The translations under genes were made by a program, and so were the position numbers. The notes under the pieces are model-generated. The model saw only the letters and a list, made by a program, of their open reading frames with translations. It did not search any database and was not told the origin of the DNA. Shown here one piece after another: positions 25,020 through 34,054 of a stretch of 64,000 nucleotides of DNA. The stretch spans positions 342,068-406,067 of the forward strand of contig CAXXLS010000009.1 in assembly GCA_963677135.2 (NCBI GenBank), written 5' to 3'. Each line of letters begins with the position of its first letter. Within the stretch, counting starts at the first letter, position 1. Source of the DNA: Seleniibacterium sp963677135 (GTDB lineage: Bacteria; Desulfobacterota; Desulfuromonadia; Desulfuromonadales; Geopsychrobacteraceae).

Positions 25020-26663
25020 ATGCCGATATGTCCTTATTTCGATAATCAGAAAACGTACTGTGATGTTGGTGAAGATTATATCTCCCCCTACGATGTCGTC
25101 GCCATGTCCCATTACTGTTCCTGCCGCTATCAGGAGTGCGACCGTTACGATGAATTGAAGGAGAAGCATCCCGATGTGGTGGACTCGGTTCCCGGAGGCG
25201 GGACGGCAGCGCCGGCGGCGAACAGGGTTGTGCGGCGCAAGCCGGTTCCCATCAAGTTCAGCAGTAAATGGCCTCTGGCCTATCGATTGAAATATGCCAC
25301 CGCTTATCGTCCATTGACTACTTACCGGAGAGAGGAGACTTCTGTTATGCAATCACCTGAGATCAAAAATCGCGGGCTTCAGGTCCTGCTTGCAGGTTTG
25401 GGAATCAACCTGGCGCTTGGAATTCTTTATACCTGGAGTATTTTTAAGGGGGCCATCGTCGATTCCATAGCGGCCGGCGGAGCGGGCGGGTTCAGCTGGG
25501 ATGCCGCCAGCGTCAATGATCCTTACGCCGTGGCCTGCCTGGCCTTTGCGGCGGCCATGATTCTGGCCGGGAAGTGTCAGGACAAGTTCGGTCCCAAGGT
25601 CACCTGTATTATCGGCGGTCTGCTGGTTGGCGCCGGGTTTGTCTGGATCTCTCAGACCACTGATTACTGGGCCTGGGTCCTCGGGTTCGGTGTTCTGGCC
25701 GGAGGCGGTATCGGATTCGGCTATTCGGCAGCCACCCCGCCGGCCCTCAAGTGGTTCTCTCCGGCCAAGACCGGGCTGGTGGCAGGTGTCGTGGTGTCTG
25801 GGTTTGGCCTCGCTTCGGTCTATATCGCGCCCCTGGCCAAATACCTTCTGGCTGAATACGGCCTCCAGCAGGCCATGCTCTTTTTCGGAATCGCATTTGC
25901 AATCGCCGTCTGCAGCCTGGCCCTGTTGATTTCCAATCCGCCCAGGGGTTACGTCCCCGAGGGCAAGAAGGCGGCTGCCAGTGCCAAGAAGGTCGCTGCA
26001 GCGGTTGATCTTACTCCCCTTCAGCTGTTTAAAAACGGCCGTTTCTATGCCCTCTGGCTCTGCTATTTTATCGGTGCCGGGGCCGGCCTGATGGTGATCG
26101 GCAGCGCCAAGGGGCTGGCCAAGGCGTCCATGGGAGAGATGGCATTTCTGGTGGTGGTCATCATGTCGGTCGGAAATGCCGCAGGCCGCCTGGTGGCCGG
26201 CGTCGTTTCCGATAAGATCGGCCGGGCGACCACCCTGGGTATGGTCCTGGTGTTTCAGGCCCTGCTGATGTTTGCCGCTATTCCGATCCTGGGTGGCACC
26301 GGCGGTCATCCGGCCCTGGTTGCGTTGCTGGTGACTGCCATGGTCTTCAACTACGGGACCAACCTGTCCTTGTTCCCGTCCTTTGCCAAGGACAGCTGGG
26401 GGATGAAAAACTTCGGCATGAATTACGGTATCCTGTTTTCGGCCTGGGGGGTCGGGGCCTTCGTTCTGGTCAGGGTTTCGGAAATGCTGAAAGTGAAAAC
26501 CGGCAGTATGGATTCTTCGTTCATCGTGGCTGGTGTGCTGCTGCTGGTCGGCGCCATGATGGCCATGTCCTTGCGGCCCCAGAAGGCTGCAGCAACCGTT
26601 ACCGAGCCGGTTACGGAGCTTGCGGATGAGGAAGAGCTGGTGCTGGAGCAGGTCAAGAACTGA
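25020..26663 (+). CDS. OFA-family MFS transporter with Cys-rich N-terminal domain
   Basis: The frame gives 547 residues. Residues 1 to about 110 form a soluble, tyrosine- and cysteine-rich domain (Cys 4, 14, 33, 35, 40; ISPYDVVAMSHYC), then a basic linker. From residue 110 (MQSPEIKNRGLQ) twelve membrane helices follow in the pattern of the oxalate/formate antiporter (OFA) branch of the MFS, with GILYTWSIFKG in the first helix and GFGYSAATPPALKWF in the middle. A strong AGGAG precedes the internal ATG 25347, so a carrier without the extra domain may also be made, or two genes may have fused. Substrates in this branch are small carboxylates. Sigma-54 promoter and activator sites lie upstream. 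Confidence 0.85.
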   Translation: MPICPYFDNQKTYCDVGEDYISPYDVVAMSHYCSCRYQECDRYDELKEKHPDVVDSVPGGGTAAPAANRVVRRKPVPIKFSSKWPLAYRLKYATAYRPLTTYRREETSVMQSPEIKNRGLQVLLAGLGINLALGILYTWSIFKGAIVDSIAAGGAGGFSWDAASVNDPYAVACLAFAAAMILAGKCQDKFGPKVTCIIGGLLVGAGFVWISQTTDYWAWVLGFGVLAGGGIGFGYSAATPPALKWFSPAKTGLVAGVVVSGFGLASVYIAPLAKYLLAEYGLQQAMLFFGIAFAIAVCSLALLISNPPRGYVPEGKKAAASAKKVAAAVDLTPLQLFKNGRFYALWLCYFIGAGAGLMVIGSAKGLAKASMGEMAFLVVVIMSVGNAAGRLVAGVVSDKIGRATTLGMVLVFQALLMFAAIPILGGTGGHPALVALLVTAMVFNYGTNLSLFPSFAKDSWGMKNFGMNYGILFSAWGVGAFVLVRVSEMLKVKTGSMDSSFIVAGVLLLVGAMMAMSLRPQKAAATVTEPVTELADEEELVLEQVKN

Positions 26664-26678
26664 TCGCGTCGTGTCGTC

Positions 26679-26708
26679 GCGCTCCCCTCAGCGGTCTGAG
26701 GGGGGCGC
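26679..26708 (+). terminator. Intercistronic hairpin
   Basis: GCGCTCCCCTCA and TGAGGGGGGCGC form a 12-position stem with one mismatch and a six-base loop right after the transporter stop. No run of T follows, so it looks more like an mRNA-stabilising or partial attenuating hairpin than a full terminator. Confidence 0.45.
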
Positions 26709-26747
26709 GATCTGTTTGCGGGAATGGCGGAGACGAAGGGGTTGCTT

Positions 26748-27329
26748 ATGGTGATTTCAATGACATCGAATGGGCAGGAAAGGTTTCCTGGTATCGGCTT
26801 GCTGGCCCTGGCTTTAACCCTGGGGATCTACGTGCTGAGTCAGCTCGATGGCTGGCGGCCGCCGGTCGCTTTAACCGGGATCGTGCTGCTCGCCGGAGGC
26901 GGAATTCAGTTGCTGGTGGGGATCCGCAGCCAGCTGGCGGGGCGGGTCCGCTCGGCGGTGACCCTGCTTCCGCTGGGGATCTTCTGGTTGTCTCTGATCA
27001 GCTACCAGGTTTTTCCGCAAATTGGCATCGGGCATTATCCAAACTCTATAACAATGTTCTCTTTTCTTAGCCTGTGGGGGCTTTTCATGGCCCTGCTCTT
27101 TCTCGGAAGTTTTCGCCAGAGTTGTGCCGTCCAGGCTCTTTATGGCGCGATGATGTTTTCTTTCCTGGCCCTGGCCATGGATCATCTGCGCGGCGACCAG
27201 GTTTTTCTCGTCGTCGGTTGTATGACGGGCAGCATCGCTTCAGCTGTCGCGGTCTACATGTTCCTGGCCCAGGTGCTTCAGCACCTGGCGGGGCGGGATA
27301 TTCTGCCCCTTGGGGAGGCCGAGAAATGA
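26748..27329 (+). CDS. SatP/YaaH-like (AceTr) membrane protein
   Basis: A 193-residue protein with six predicted membrane helices. The segments GGGIQLLVGI, FWLSLISYQ and LGSFRQSCAVQAL, and the ending AQVLQHLAGRDILPLGE, follow the order and spacing of the GPR1/FUN34/YaaH acetate-succinate channels. The N-terminal NPAxLG motif of SatP is not clear, so it is a divergent member. ATG 26748 has AAGGGG upstream and replaces an ATG 24 bases earlier with a weak site. It follows the OFA carrier by 84 bases and should be part of the same sigma-54 operon, for uptake or release of acetate-like acids. Confidence 0.65.
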   Translation: MVISMTSNGQERFPGIGLLALALTLGIYVLSQLDGWRPPVALTGIVLLAGGGIQLLVGIRSQLAGRVRSAVTLLPLGIFWLSLISYQVFPQIGIGHYPNSITMFSFLSLWGLFMALLFLGSFRQSCAVQALYGAMMFSFLALAMDHLRGDQVFLVVGCMTGSIASAVAVYMFLAQVLQHLAGRDILPLGEAEK

Positions 27330-27410
27330 CTGGAAAGAGGAACGCGCTTGAAAAATACAAAAATAGCGATTAATCTGTAAAAAGAAACACCATTCTATCC
27401 AGGGGAAGGT

Positions 27411-27737
27411 ATGGATCTTGGTCGCCAAATGACATTTCTCGGGCTGATAGCCCTGGCTTATTATGCCGTGTTGCTGGCCTCGGGAACCGTATCCATCGAC
27501 GTTATGCCCCAGTTTGCCGTTTCGGCAATCATTTTTCTGTCGTCCGGACGGCTGATGCGCAAGGCTTCTCTGGCCAGGGTCAAAAAGAAGGAAGAGCGAC
27601 AGAAACCGCGCAAGGAACCTGACTGGGCCCTGTGGACCCAAGTTCTCAACTGGGTCATGGCCCTCGGGATCATCTCGGTCCTAGGCCTCTGGGCTCTCAA
27701 GCCGGTCGGTGTCCCCTTTTCCGAATTCCTGCCCTGA
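27411..27737 (+). CDS. Small two-helix membrane protein, 108 aa
   Basis: I do not recognise the family. Helix pairs lie at about residues 7 to 50 and 76 to 98, separated by a strongly basic cytoplasmic loop (RVKKKEERQKPRKEP). The ATG follows GGGGAAGGT. It comes 81 bases after the SatP-like gene on the same strand and is probably the third gene of the operon. It converges on the response-regulator gene, 40 bases away. It could be an accessory subunit of one of the two carriers. Confidence 0.6.
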   Translation: MDLGRQMTFLGLIALAYYAVLLASGTVSIDVMPQFAVSAIIFLSSGRLMRKASLARVKKKEERQKPRKEPDWALWTQVLNWVMALGIISVLGLWALKPVGVPFSEFLP

Positions 27738-27777
27738 TGCGGCCAGCCAAGCAGGTCGCCTGTCTTGTCCGCCTCCG

Positions 27778-29142
27778 TCAGTGACTGAGATCCTCTTTCC
27801 GCAGCCCATACTTTTTCATTTTGCGGTAGATCGTCGCCATGTTCATGTTGGCTCGCTTTGCCGCCTCCTCGACATTGCCGGAAACGGAGCCTAATAGCTG
27901 TTTCAGATAGTCGACTTCAAAGCGGGCCAGGGCCTGGTTGTAGTCGTCGCCGGTATCGGCGGTGAATTCCGTCTCGATGAACTGGGCCAGGGTCTCAAGG
28001 CTGATATGCGATTCGCTTTCGATGGTCATGCAGGCCTCGATGACATTTTTAAGCTGACGGATGTTGCCCGGCCACGAGTACTCGCTGGCCGCGAGCTGGG
28101 CTTCGGGCGAGAGACCCTTGATACTGGTTTTGAACTTTTTGTTCTGCAGGGTGATGAAGTGGGCGGCGAGCAGAGGGATATCGGCTTTGCGCTGACGCAG
28201 GGCGGGCAGGTGCAGGTTGATGACATTGAGTCGGTACAAGAAATCTTCGCGGAAGGAGCCGCTCTGAACGTCCCGTTCGAGATCTGAATTGGTCGCCGAG
28301 ATCATCCGGACATCGACCCGGGTCGGAATGGTGTCGCCGATCCGCCGAAACTCCTGCTCTTGAAGAAACCGCAGCAGGGTTTTCTGGACACTGAGAGGCA
28401 GATTGCCGATTTCGTCCAGAAACAGGGTGCCGCCGTCGGCCGCCTTCAGCAACCCCTCCTTGTCGGCATCCGCTCCGGTAAAGGCGCCTTTTTTGTGGCC
28501 GAACAGTTCGCTCTCCAGAACCGAATCGGGGATAGCGCCGCAGTTGATGGCGATAAAGGGGTTGTCGCGGCGGGGTGAGTTGTAGTGAATCGCCTGGGCG
28601 ATGAGTTCCTTGCCGGTTCCCGACTCGCCGGTGATCAGTACGGAGGTGTCACGGACCGCGACCTTTTTCACCTTGTCGAGAAGCTGTTGCAGGATGCTGG
28701 AGGCGCCGATGATGTTGTCGAAATTGAACTTGCCTGCCAGCTTCTCCTTGAGTTGCTGGTTTTCCGCCAGAAGCTGGTTATGATTGAGAGCGTTCCTGAC
28801 CCGGTACAGCAGTTCATCCGGTTCAAAGGGTTTGGTCAGCATATCGTAGGCCCCTTTGCGCAGGGCCTGGATCGACATGTCGACCGTGGCGAAGGCGGTG
28901 ATCATGATGACCGGGATGGCCGGTTCGCTGGCCTTGATTCTCTGGAGCACTTCAAGACCGTCGATACCCGGCATCTTGATGTCGGTGATAACCAGGTCCC
29001 AGGTGCCGGGGCGAAACAGTCCGACCGCTTCGAGGGGATCGGTGAAGGCCCTTACGGCGTGTCCTTCGTCCATGAGCACGGCCGACATCATGCGGCAGAG
29101 CCCTTCTTCGTTGTCGATGATCATGATCTTTTTGGCGGACAT
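27778..29142 (-). CDS. Sigma-54-dependent response regulator, NtrC family
   Basis: The 454-residue protein has a receiver domain (residues 1 to 120, phosphorylation site Asp54 in ITDIKMPG), a AAA+ sigma-54 activator domain (about 140 to 370; Walker A GESGTGKE, GAFTGAD for sigma-54 contact, Walker B GGTLFLDEIG) and a C-terminal Fis-type helix-turn-helix (GNVEEAAKRANMNMATIYRKMK). It needs phosphorylation by the kinase encoded 18 bases upstream in the same operon. The convergent carboxylate-transporter operon with its sigma-54 promoter is the clear candidate target. Confidence 0.95.
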   Translation of the reverse strand: MSAKKIMIIDNEEGLCRMMSAVLMDEGHAVRAFTDPLEAVGLFRPGTWDLVITDIKMPGIDGLEVLQRIKASEPAIPVIMITAFATVDMSIQALRKGAYDMLTKPFEPDELLYRVRNALNHNQLLAENQQLKEKLAGKFNFDNIIGASSILQQLLDKVKKVAVRDTSVLITGESGTGKELIAQAIHYNSPRRDNPFIAINCGAIPDSVLESELFGHKKGAFTGADADKEGLLKAADGGTLFLDEIGNLPLSVQKTLLRFLQEQEFRRIGDTIPTRVDVRMISATNSDLERDVQSGSFREDFLYRLNVINLHLPALRQRKADIPLLAAHFITLQNKKFKTSIKGLSPEAQLAASEYSWPGNIRQLKNVIEACMTIESESHISLETLAQFIETEFTADTGDDYNQALARFEVDYLKQLLGSVSGNVEEAAKRANMNMATIYRKMKKYGLRKEDLSH

Positions 29143-29160
29143 GGCTGATTCTTTCCCCGG

Positions 29161-31119
29161 CTAATACTCTTCCCGTTTAATCGGCAGTCGGATGGTGACG
29201 GTTGTCCCCTTCCCCGCTGCTGAGTCAATGGCGATCTCGCCCTGATGCATGTCGATAATCTGCTTGGTGATGGCCAGGCCGAGACCGGTTCCGCGGGCCT
29301 TGGTGGTAAAAAATGGCTCGAAGATTTTCTCCATATCCTCCTCGGCAATTCCTGAGCCGGAATCGCTGAATTCGATCCGGATAAACCTGTTCTCTTCGCA
29401 TCTGGTTCTGACCCGGATTTCGCCGCCCGGAGGGGTGGCGGATCCGGCATTGAGAAGCAGGTTGATGGCGACCTGGCGCAGCTGGTCTCCGTCGACGGAT
29501 ATCTGTGGCAGGTCGCTGGCCAGATTCTGGATGATGGCGACGTGGTAAAGGTCGGTATGGTTGCTCGCAAAGTCGATGATTTGGCGCAGCAGCTTGTTGA
29601 TGTCGGTCATTTCCAGGGCCGGTTTCGGCGTTCGGGCGTAGCTGAGCAGATCCTGGACAATCTTTTTGCAGCGTTTGCTTTCCCGCTTGATTTCATGAAT
29701 GAAGCTGTAGTTGGGGTCATCTTCAGGAATCTTTTTTTCGAGGTAGCCGGCATAGCCGAGGATGACCCCCAGGGGGTTGTTGATTTCATGGGCGACGCCG
29801 GAGGAGAGGACGCCGAGGGAGGCCATTTTGCCCTGTTGCGCCAGGGCTGCCTCCATCTCCTTGTTTTTGCGCAGCATCCGGGTCATGCGGTTGAAGGCGA
29901 TGGCCAGTTCGCCGAGTTCATCCCGGCTGTCGACGGGCATCTGTTCGTCAAGGCGGCCCTGTTTGACCTTGCGGATCACATCGATCATGGTGTGAATGGG
30001 CTCGGTGAGCATCCGCGCCGCCAGGTAGACCAGCCCTGCCGTCAGCAGCCCAATCCCCAGCGCCAGCAGCAGGACGTAGCTGGCCACCCGCCATTTCAGG
30101 GTGTTGGCGGCCTGGTAGAATTCGTCCTCGTAGCTGCTGACCGCGACGATCCAGTCCCAGGGGGCGAAATAGCGGTACCGGACGATTTTCATCCGCGGCC
30201 TGGTCTCTCCCTTGTTGAGCCAGGGGTAGCGGATCCAGCCGTTTTTGTTGCGGATCATCTCGGCAATGAAGGCCCGCCCTTCATTGTCCTTCTGGTCGAG
30301 CAGGTTTTCCCCTTCCGAGTCGGGATGAATGGTCAGGGTGCCGTCGCCGGACAGGCAATAGATGTACCCGGTTTCGCCGACTTTTTTGTTTTTGATCTGA
30401 CGGGCGAGGGTGGCCAGGGCCTGCTGTTCGAACACAGGATCGTCATAGGTCTCATCCAGGTAGCCCCCGGCAGCGACGATCCAGTCCCATTTGGGGCAGT
30501 AACGGAAGGCCACGATTTTGTTCCGGAAGTGCTTGTCGCCAAGCTGCGGGTTGCGCCACGGATAGATGGTATAGAGAACCTCGCCGGGATCGGCGTCAAG
30601 GGCCCTGCTGATCATGTCCTGAATGAAATAGCGCCCCTGCTCGTCCTGGTATTCGCTGATGTTCTCCCCTTCGAGGGCGGGGTGGACGGCGAGTCGGCCG
30701 CTGCTGGTGACCGCGTACAGATAGCCGCTGCTGCCGATGCTGACTTCCTTGAAGCTGTTGCGTGCGGCCTGCTGGGCGGCCGCCAGGCTGATGGTTCCGG
30801 AGTCCTGGTAGTCCTGCTGCTGGTTGATCAGGTTATAGGCCAGATTGACCAGGGATTTCATCTCCTGCTGGACGATTTTCTTCTTGTCTTCACGGTAGAC
30901 CTGGAACTGCCGATGGTGGCCGTCAAGCAGATCCAGGGTAAAGCTTGCCATGTGATCGAGGTCGGCCTTGCTGGCCGTGGTCAGCCCCTCGTAGGCCTGT
31001 CTGGTGGCGATATAGCCGATCAGGCTGCCAAGCAGGAAAATGGGAATAATCACCAGGGGCAGGATGACCACCAGCATTTTGGAACGGATTTTCAGATTCT
31101 GCAGAACTGCCGGCTTCAT
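29161..31119 (-). CDS. Sensor histidine kinase with tandem Cache domains
   Basis: The 652-residue kinase has an N-terminal membrane helix (about 14 to 36), a periplasmic region of about 300 residues with two similar sCache_2-like units (GSSGYLYAVTSSGRLAVHP and GETGYIYCLSGDGTLTIHP; each followed by a W-N or W-L-N motif and a DWIVA strand), a second helix near 340, a HAMP linker, a HisKA domain with SGVAHEINNPLG and a HATPase domain with GTGLGLAI. Such Cache units bind small organic acids in known proteins. It should phosphorylate the NtrC-type regulator next to it. Its promoter probably lies in the AT-rich DNA at 31140-31200. Confidence 0.93.
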   Translation of the reverse strand: MKPAVLQNLKIRSKMLVVILPLVIIPIFLLGSLIGYIATRQAYEGLTTASKADLDHMASFTLDLLDGHHRQFQVYREDKKKIVQQEMKSLVNLAYNLINQQQDYQDSGTISLAAAQQAARNSFKEVSIGSSGYLYAVTSSGRLAVHPALEGENISEYQDEQGRYFIQDMISRALDADPGEVLYTIYPWRNPQLGDKHFRNKIVAFRYCPKWDWIVAAGGYLDETYDDPVFEQQALATLARQIKNKKVGETGYIYCLSGDGTLTIHPDSEGENLLDQKDNEGRAFIAEMIRNKNGWIRYPWLNKGETRPRMKIVRYRYFAPWDWIVAVSSYEDEFYQAANTLKWRVASYVLLLALGIGLLTAGLVYLAARMLTEPIHTMIDVIRKVKQGRLDEQMPVDSRDELGELAIAFNRMTRMLRKNKEMEAALAQQGKMASLGVLSSGVAHEINNPLGVILGYAGYLEKKIPEDDPNYSFIHEIKRESKRCKKIVQDLLSYARTPKPALEMTDINKLLRQIIDFASNHTDLYHVAIIQNLASDLPQISVDGDQLRQVAINLLLNAGSATPPGGEIRVRTRCEENRFIRIEFSDSGSGIAEEDMEKIFEPFFTTKARGTGLGLAITKQIIDMHQGEIAIDSAAGKGTTVTIRLPIKREEY

Positions 31120-31267
31120 AGCGTTTCCTGTGCAATGGTCTGAATTATTCTGTTTTATAACACGGGTTTATTTTTTATAAAAGGAATGACTTTATGGTCG
31201 GTGAACATCAGCAGGGTGGGAGGGTTTTCAGTAAGTAAAATAAAGCGTTTCGTCCATCCGATCCGGT

Positions 31268-32659
31268 TTAAATGAGGTTCTGCTCCTCGGCGTTTCGCTG
31301 GGCCGCCTGGCGCAGAATATCGCTGATGCTGGGATAAACGTGAACCATCTGCGCCAGGTCAATGACGGTGATGCCGAATTGCACCGCCATGGTGGCCTCA
31401 TGGATGATGTCGGCGGCCCGTGGACACAGCATCTGGACACCGAGAATTCTGCCGGACGCCTGTTCCGCGGTAAGAATGATGCCTCCTTCGGTTTCGCCCA
31501 TGACATGGGCTTTGGGGATCCGCTCAAGGTCCAGGAAGGTGGTCACGGTCCGGTACCCTTTGGCCTGGGCCTGGTACTTGGTCAGACCGACGGTCGCGAA
31601 TTCCGGATCGACAAAGACGGCCATGGGGGAAAAACGGTGATCAATGCCATCAGAACCGGCAGGATCAAGCATGTTGCGCACGGCGACCTGGGCTTCCCGG
31701 GCCCCGGCCGGGGCGATCAGGGGAGGACCGGTTACATCCCCGGCAGCCCAGATCCCTGGAACGCTGGTCCGCAGCTGGTGGTCGACCTTGATGAAACCCG
31801 CGTTGTCAACGGTGACACCGAGGTCTTCAAGGCCGAGATGCCGGGTCGCAGGCTCGGTCCCGATCGCCAGCATCAGGCGTTCTGCCTGAAAACCGACCTC
31901 CGCGCCGTTGATCAGCGCGTACAGGCAGACTGAGTCGTGCACCCTCGCGACACTTAATACTTCCACGTTGGAAATAACCTTGACCCCTTCAGTTTCCAGC
32001 AAGGTGCGAAACAGTTCGGTCAACCGCAGGTCGAATTCGGCCAGCAGGCGGGGGCCTTTTTCCAGGATGGTCACCCTGGTTCCGAAGCGGGCCAGCATCT
32101 GCCCCATCTCCAGGGCGATCACTCCACCGCCGAGGATAAGCATCGACTCCGGAAAGCAGGGAAGCAGCAAAGCGTTGTGACTGGTCAGGCAGGGGACTTG
32201 ATCGAGCCCCTGAAGGGGGGGAATGCGTGGCCTGCCGCCCGTGGCGATTAAAAATTTCGGGGCGGTGTAGATCTCCCCTTCCACTTCGATAGCCCGGTCG
32301 GAGATGAATCGGGCTCTACCCTGCAGCAGGGTTATATTGGGCGTTCGGTCGATTTCGCGTTGGTAATGGGTCTGCCGGACGGTTTCGATGGCACGATCTT
32401 TGAGGGGCATCAGGGTGCCGCATTCGGGCCTGCCGGCTTCCAGGTTCAGGCCCCAGTGCCGTCCTTTGCGGGCGCTGTGATACATCTGGGCTTTATGGAT
32501 AAGGGTCTTGCTGGGAATGCATCCCCAGTTGATACAGGTCCCCCCGATCCGGGACTGTTCCACCATCAAAACCCGCCTGCCTCTGGCGGCGCCAAGGCGC
32601 GCGCCGGCGAAAGCTGTCGTACCGGCACCGAGTATTATGATGTCGTAGTCTCGTCGCAT
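31268..32659 (-). CDS. Lpd/MerA-like pyridine nucleotide-disulfide oxidoreductase
   Basis: A 463-residue class I flavoprotein. The FAD motif IILGAGTTAFAGA is slightly unusual (GAGTTA instead of GxGxxG), the redox disulfide is GGTCINWGCIPSK, and the NAD(P) motif is LGGGVIALEMG. At the C-terminus HVYPSISD replaces the HxHPTxSE of lipoamide dehydrogenase: the catalytic His is Tyr, as seen in MerA-like members. There is no N-terminal HMA domain and no C-terminal Cys pair of true mercuric reductase. ATG 32659 with AGAGGG gives the normal start. Its substrate is unknown. Confidence 0.85.
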   Translation of the reverse strand: MRRDYDIIILGAGTTAFAGARLGAARGRRVLMVEQSRIGGTCINWGCIPSKTLIHKAQMYHSARKGRHWGLNLEAGRPECGTLMPLKDRAIETVRQTHYQREIDRTPNITLLQGRARFISDRAIEVEGEIYTAPKFLIATGGRPRIPPLQGLDQVPCLTSHNALLLPCFPESMLILGGGVIALEMGQMLARFGTRVTILEKGPRLLAEFDLRLTELFRTLLETEGVKVISNVEVLSVARVHDSVCLYALINGAEVGFQAERLMLAIGTEPATRHLGLEDLGVTVDNAGFIKVDHQLRTSVPGIWAAGDVTGPPLIAPAGAREAQVAVRNMLDPAGSDGIDHRFSPMAVFVDPEFATVGLTKYQAQAKGYRTVTTFLDLERIPKAHVMGETEGGIILTAEQASGRILGVQMLCPRAADIIHEATMAVQFGITVIDLAQMVHVYPSISDILRQAAQRNAEEQNLI

Positions 32660-32724
32660 GCGGGCCCTCTGGCCGGAAGGCGGTGAACGGGGCGGCCGGC
32701 CTGACGGTGACTTTGCTCTTGCTG

Positions 32725-33084
32725 TCAGTTGTGCGGACGCTTGTCCTGACCGTATTTCAGCTCGCAATATTCCAGGCGGGACAGGTAGAGGTCGAGAAAA
32801 ATGGCGTTGGCCCTCTGGATCATGCGCTCATTGTGCTCATGGAATACTTTATCAAAATTATTCTTGATCTGCAGAAACTGCTCCTCATTCAAATCCGATG
32901 GAAGCTGAATGGTCATTTCCGGAGGTTCGCCGGTAAAATGTTTTTCAAGCATCTTCTCAACCTCAGCTTTGAGGCAATGGAGCACCTGGGGCTCCAGGTG
33001 GGAGAGATTGGCTGAAACGGCTTCATTGACAATGTCTCTGATCGACTTCTTCTCTTTGGCGAAAGGGATAACTTTTGCTGACAT
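32725..33084 (-). CDS. Hypothetical 119-aa protein
   Basis: I do not recognise this protein. It is soluble and helical, with many charged residues and no signal peptide. It begins MSAKVIPFAKEKK, then an extended helical part (LEPQVLHCLKAEVEKMLEKHF) and a second one (FDKVFHEHNERMIQRANAIFLDLYLSRLEYCELKYG). It may form a coiled-coil dimer. It lies 65 bases before the Lpd-like gene on the same strand and could share its transcript. Confidence 0.65.
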   Translation of the reverse strand: MSAKVIPFAKEKKSIRDIVNEAVSANLSHLEPQVLHCLKAEVEKMLEKHFTGEPPEMTIQLPSDLNEEQFLQIKNNFDKVFHEHNERMIQRANAIFLDLYLSRLEYCELKYGQDKRPHN

Positions 33085-33213
33085 ATCCTATCCAGTCACA
33101 TTGAAAAATCACAGGATCACATATAAATATTCTTCAGCCGGCATCCGGTGGTTCCTGGATCCAACTGACTATAGGATAACGGATAGGAGGGGCTGGATTG
33201 AAGGGGGCGGAAC

Positions 33214-33250
33214 AAAAAAACTGCCACTTTCTGGTGAACGAAAGTGGCAG
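33214..33250 (-). terminator. Terminator of the outer-membrane barrel gene
   Basis: An 11-bp perfect stem (CTGCCACTTTC with GAAAGTGGCAG) with an eight-base loop is followed on the minus strand by seven T residues (33220-33214). It ends the leftward gene that stops at 33290. Confidence 0.88.
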
Positions 33251-33289
33251 TCGCCTGTTCTGGATTGCTAACTGGCCGGAAAACGGCGC

Positions 33290-34054
33290 TCAGAAACGGA
33301 CCATGACTCCACCGAAGGGTCCGGAAATCTCGGTTTCGACAAAAAGGTCCTCTTCGTCGATTTTCAGGTCGAAATAGCGGTATCCCGCGTAGATGCCAAC
33401 CATGGGGACGGGGGAAAACTCGATCTGGGCTTCGGCATCGAGGAAATGATTGTCGTCAAACTCCATGTAGCCGATCCGGCCGCTGATCCCCAGATAGTCG
33501 GCCAGAGCGATCCGGGCCCTGGCGCCCACGGTCGGTATCGGAGCGGTTACCGATTCCGACTCGGACAGGTTCGAACCGACCTCCCTGATGGTGAAGTCAG
33601 CGTCGGCCACCTTGACGGCCACCTCGAGACCCAGCTGGACCCGGGCCGGAAGGTCATCGAAGTTGAGGAGGTAATAGGTATAGCCGAGGTCGTAAAGATC
33701 GATGGTCAGATCGCTGCGAACGTCCGTCGAGGCGGAAAATGTCTGGCCGTTGATGACAAGCGATTCGGACAGGGTGCCGGTTCCGGAAAAATCGATGGGG
33801 ACGTAATTCAGGGACAACCGGGAATTGCCCCAGGACAAGGCCACCTCCCCGGTAAATTCCTCACTGTCATCGAGATTGAGGTCCTTGTCAATGTCGACCT
33901 TTTGGCCGATATCATTGATGGTTCCGGCAATCGATCCTTCCGGCGTCAGCAGCTGGTAGCCGGCTTTAACCGACAGGAATTCATCAGCGTAAAGATTTCC
34001 GGCGCACAGCAGAAACCCCGCGATCAGCCCCAAAACTTTCCATTTCCCAAACAT
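33290..34054 (-). CDS. Outer-membrane beta-barrel protein
   Basis: A 254-residue protein with a Sec signal peptide (MFGKWKVLGLIAG, cleaved near LYA-DE) and alternating amphipathic strands to the end, which finishes in GGVMVRF with the C-terminal Phe needed for BAM-dependent insertion. It resembles the TIGR04219-type barrels (GYQLLTPEGSIAG near the start, YAGYRYFDLKI near the end). The role is unknown; such barrels are often small porins. It is divergent from a TraF-type barrel gene, with 300 bases between. Confidence 0.8.
   Translation of the reverse strand: MFGKWKVLGLIAGFLLCAGNLYADEFLSVKAGYQLLTPEGSIAGTINDIGQKVDIDKDLNLDDSEEFTGEVALSWGNSRLSLNYVPIDFSGTGTLSESLVINGQTFSASTDVRSDLTIDLYDLGYTYYLLNFDDLPARVQLGLEVAVKVADADFTIREVGSNLSESESVTAPIPTVGARARIALADYLGISGRIGYMEFDDNHFLDAEAQIEFSPVPMVGIYAGYRYFDLKIDEEDLFVETEISGPFGGVMVRF

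Noticed and set aside
29542..31143. 533-codon open frame on the plus strand
   Set aside because: Antisense to the Cache histidine kinase, with no recognisable motif.
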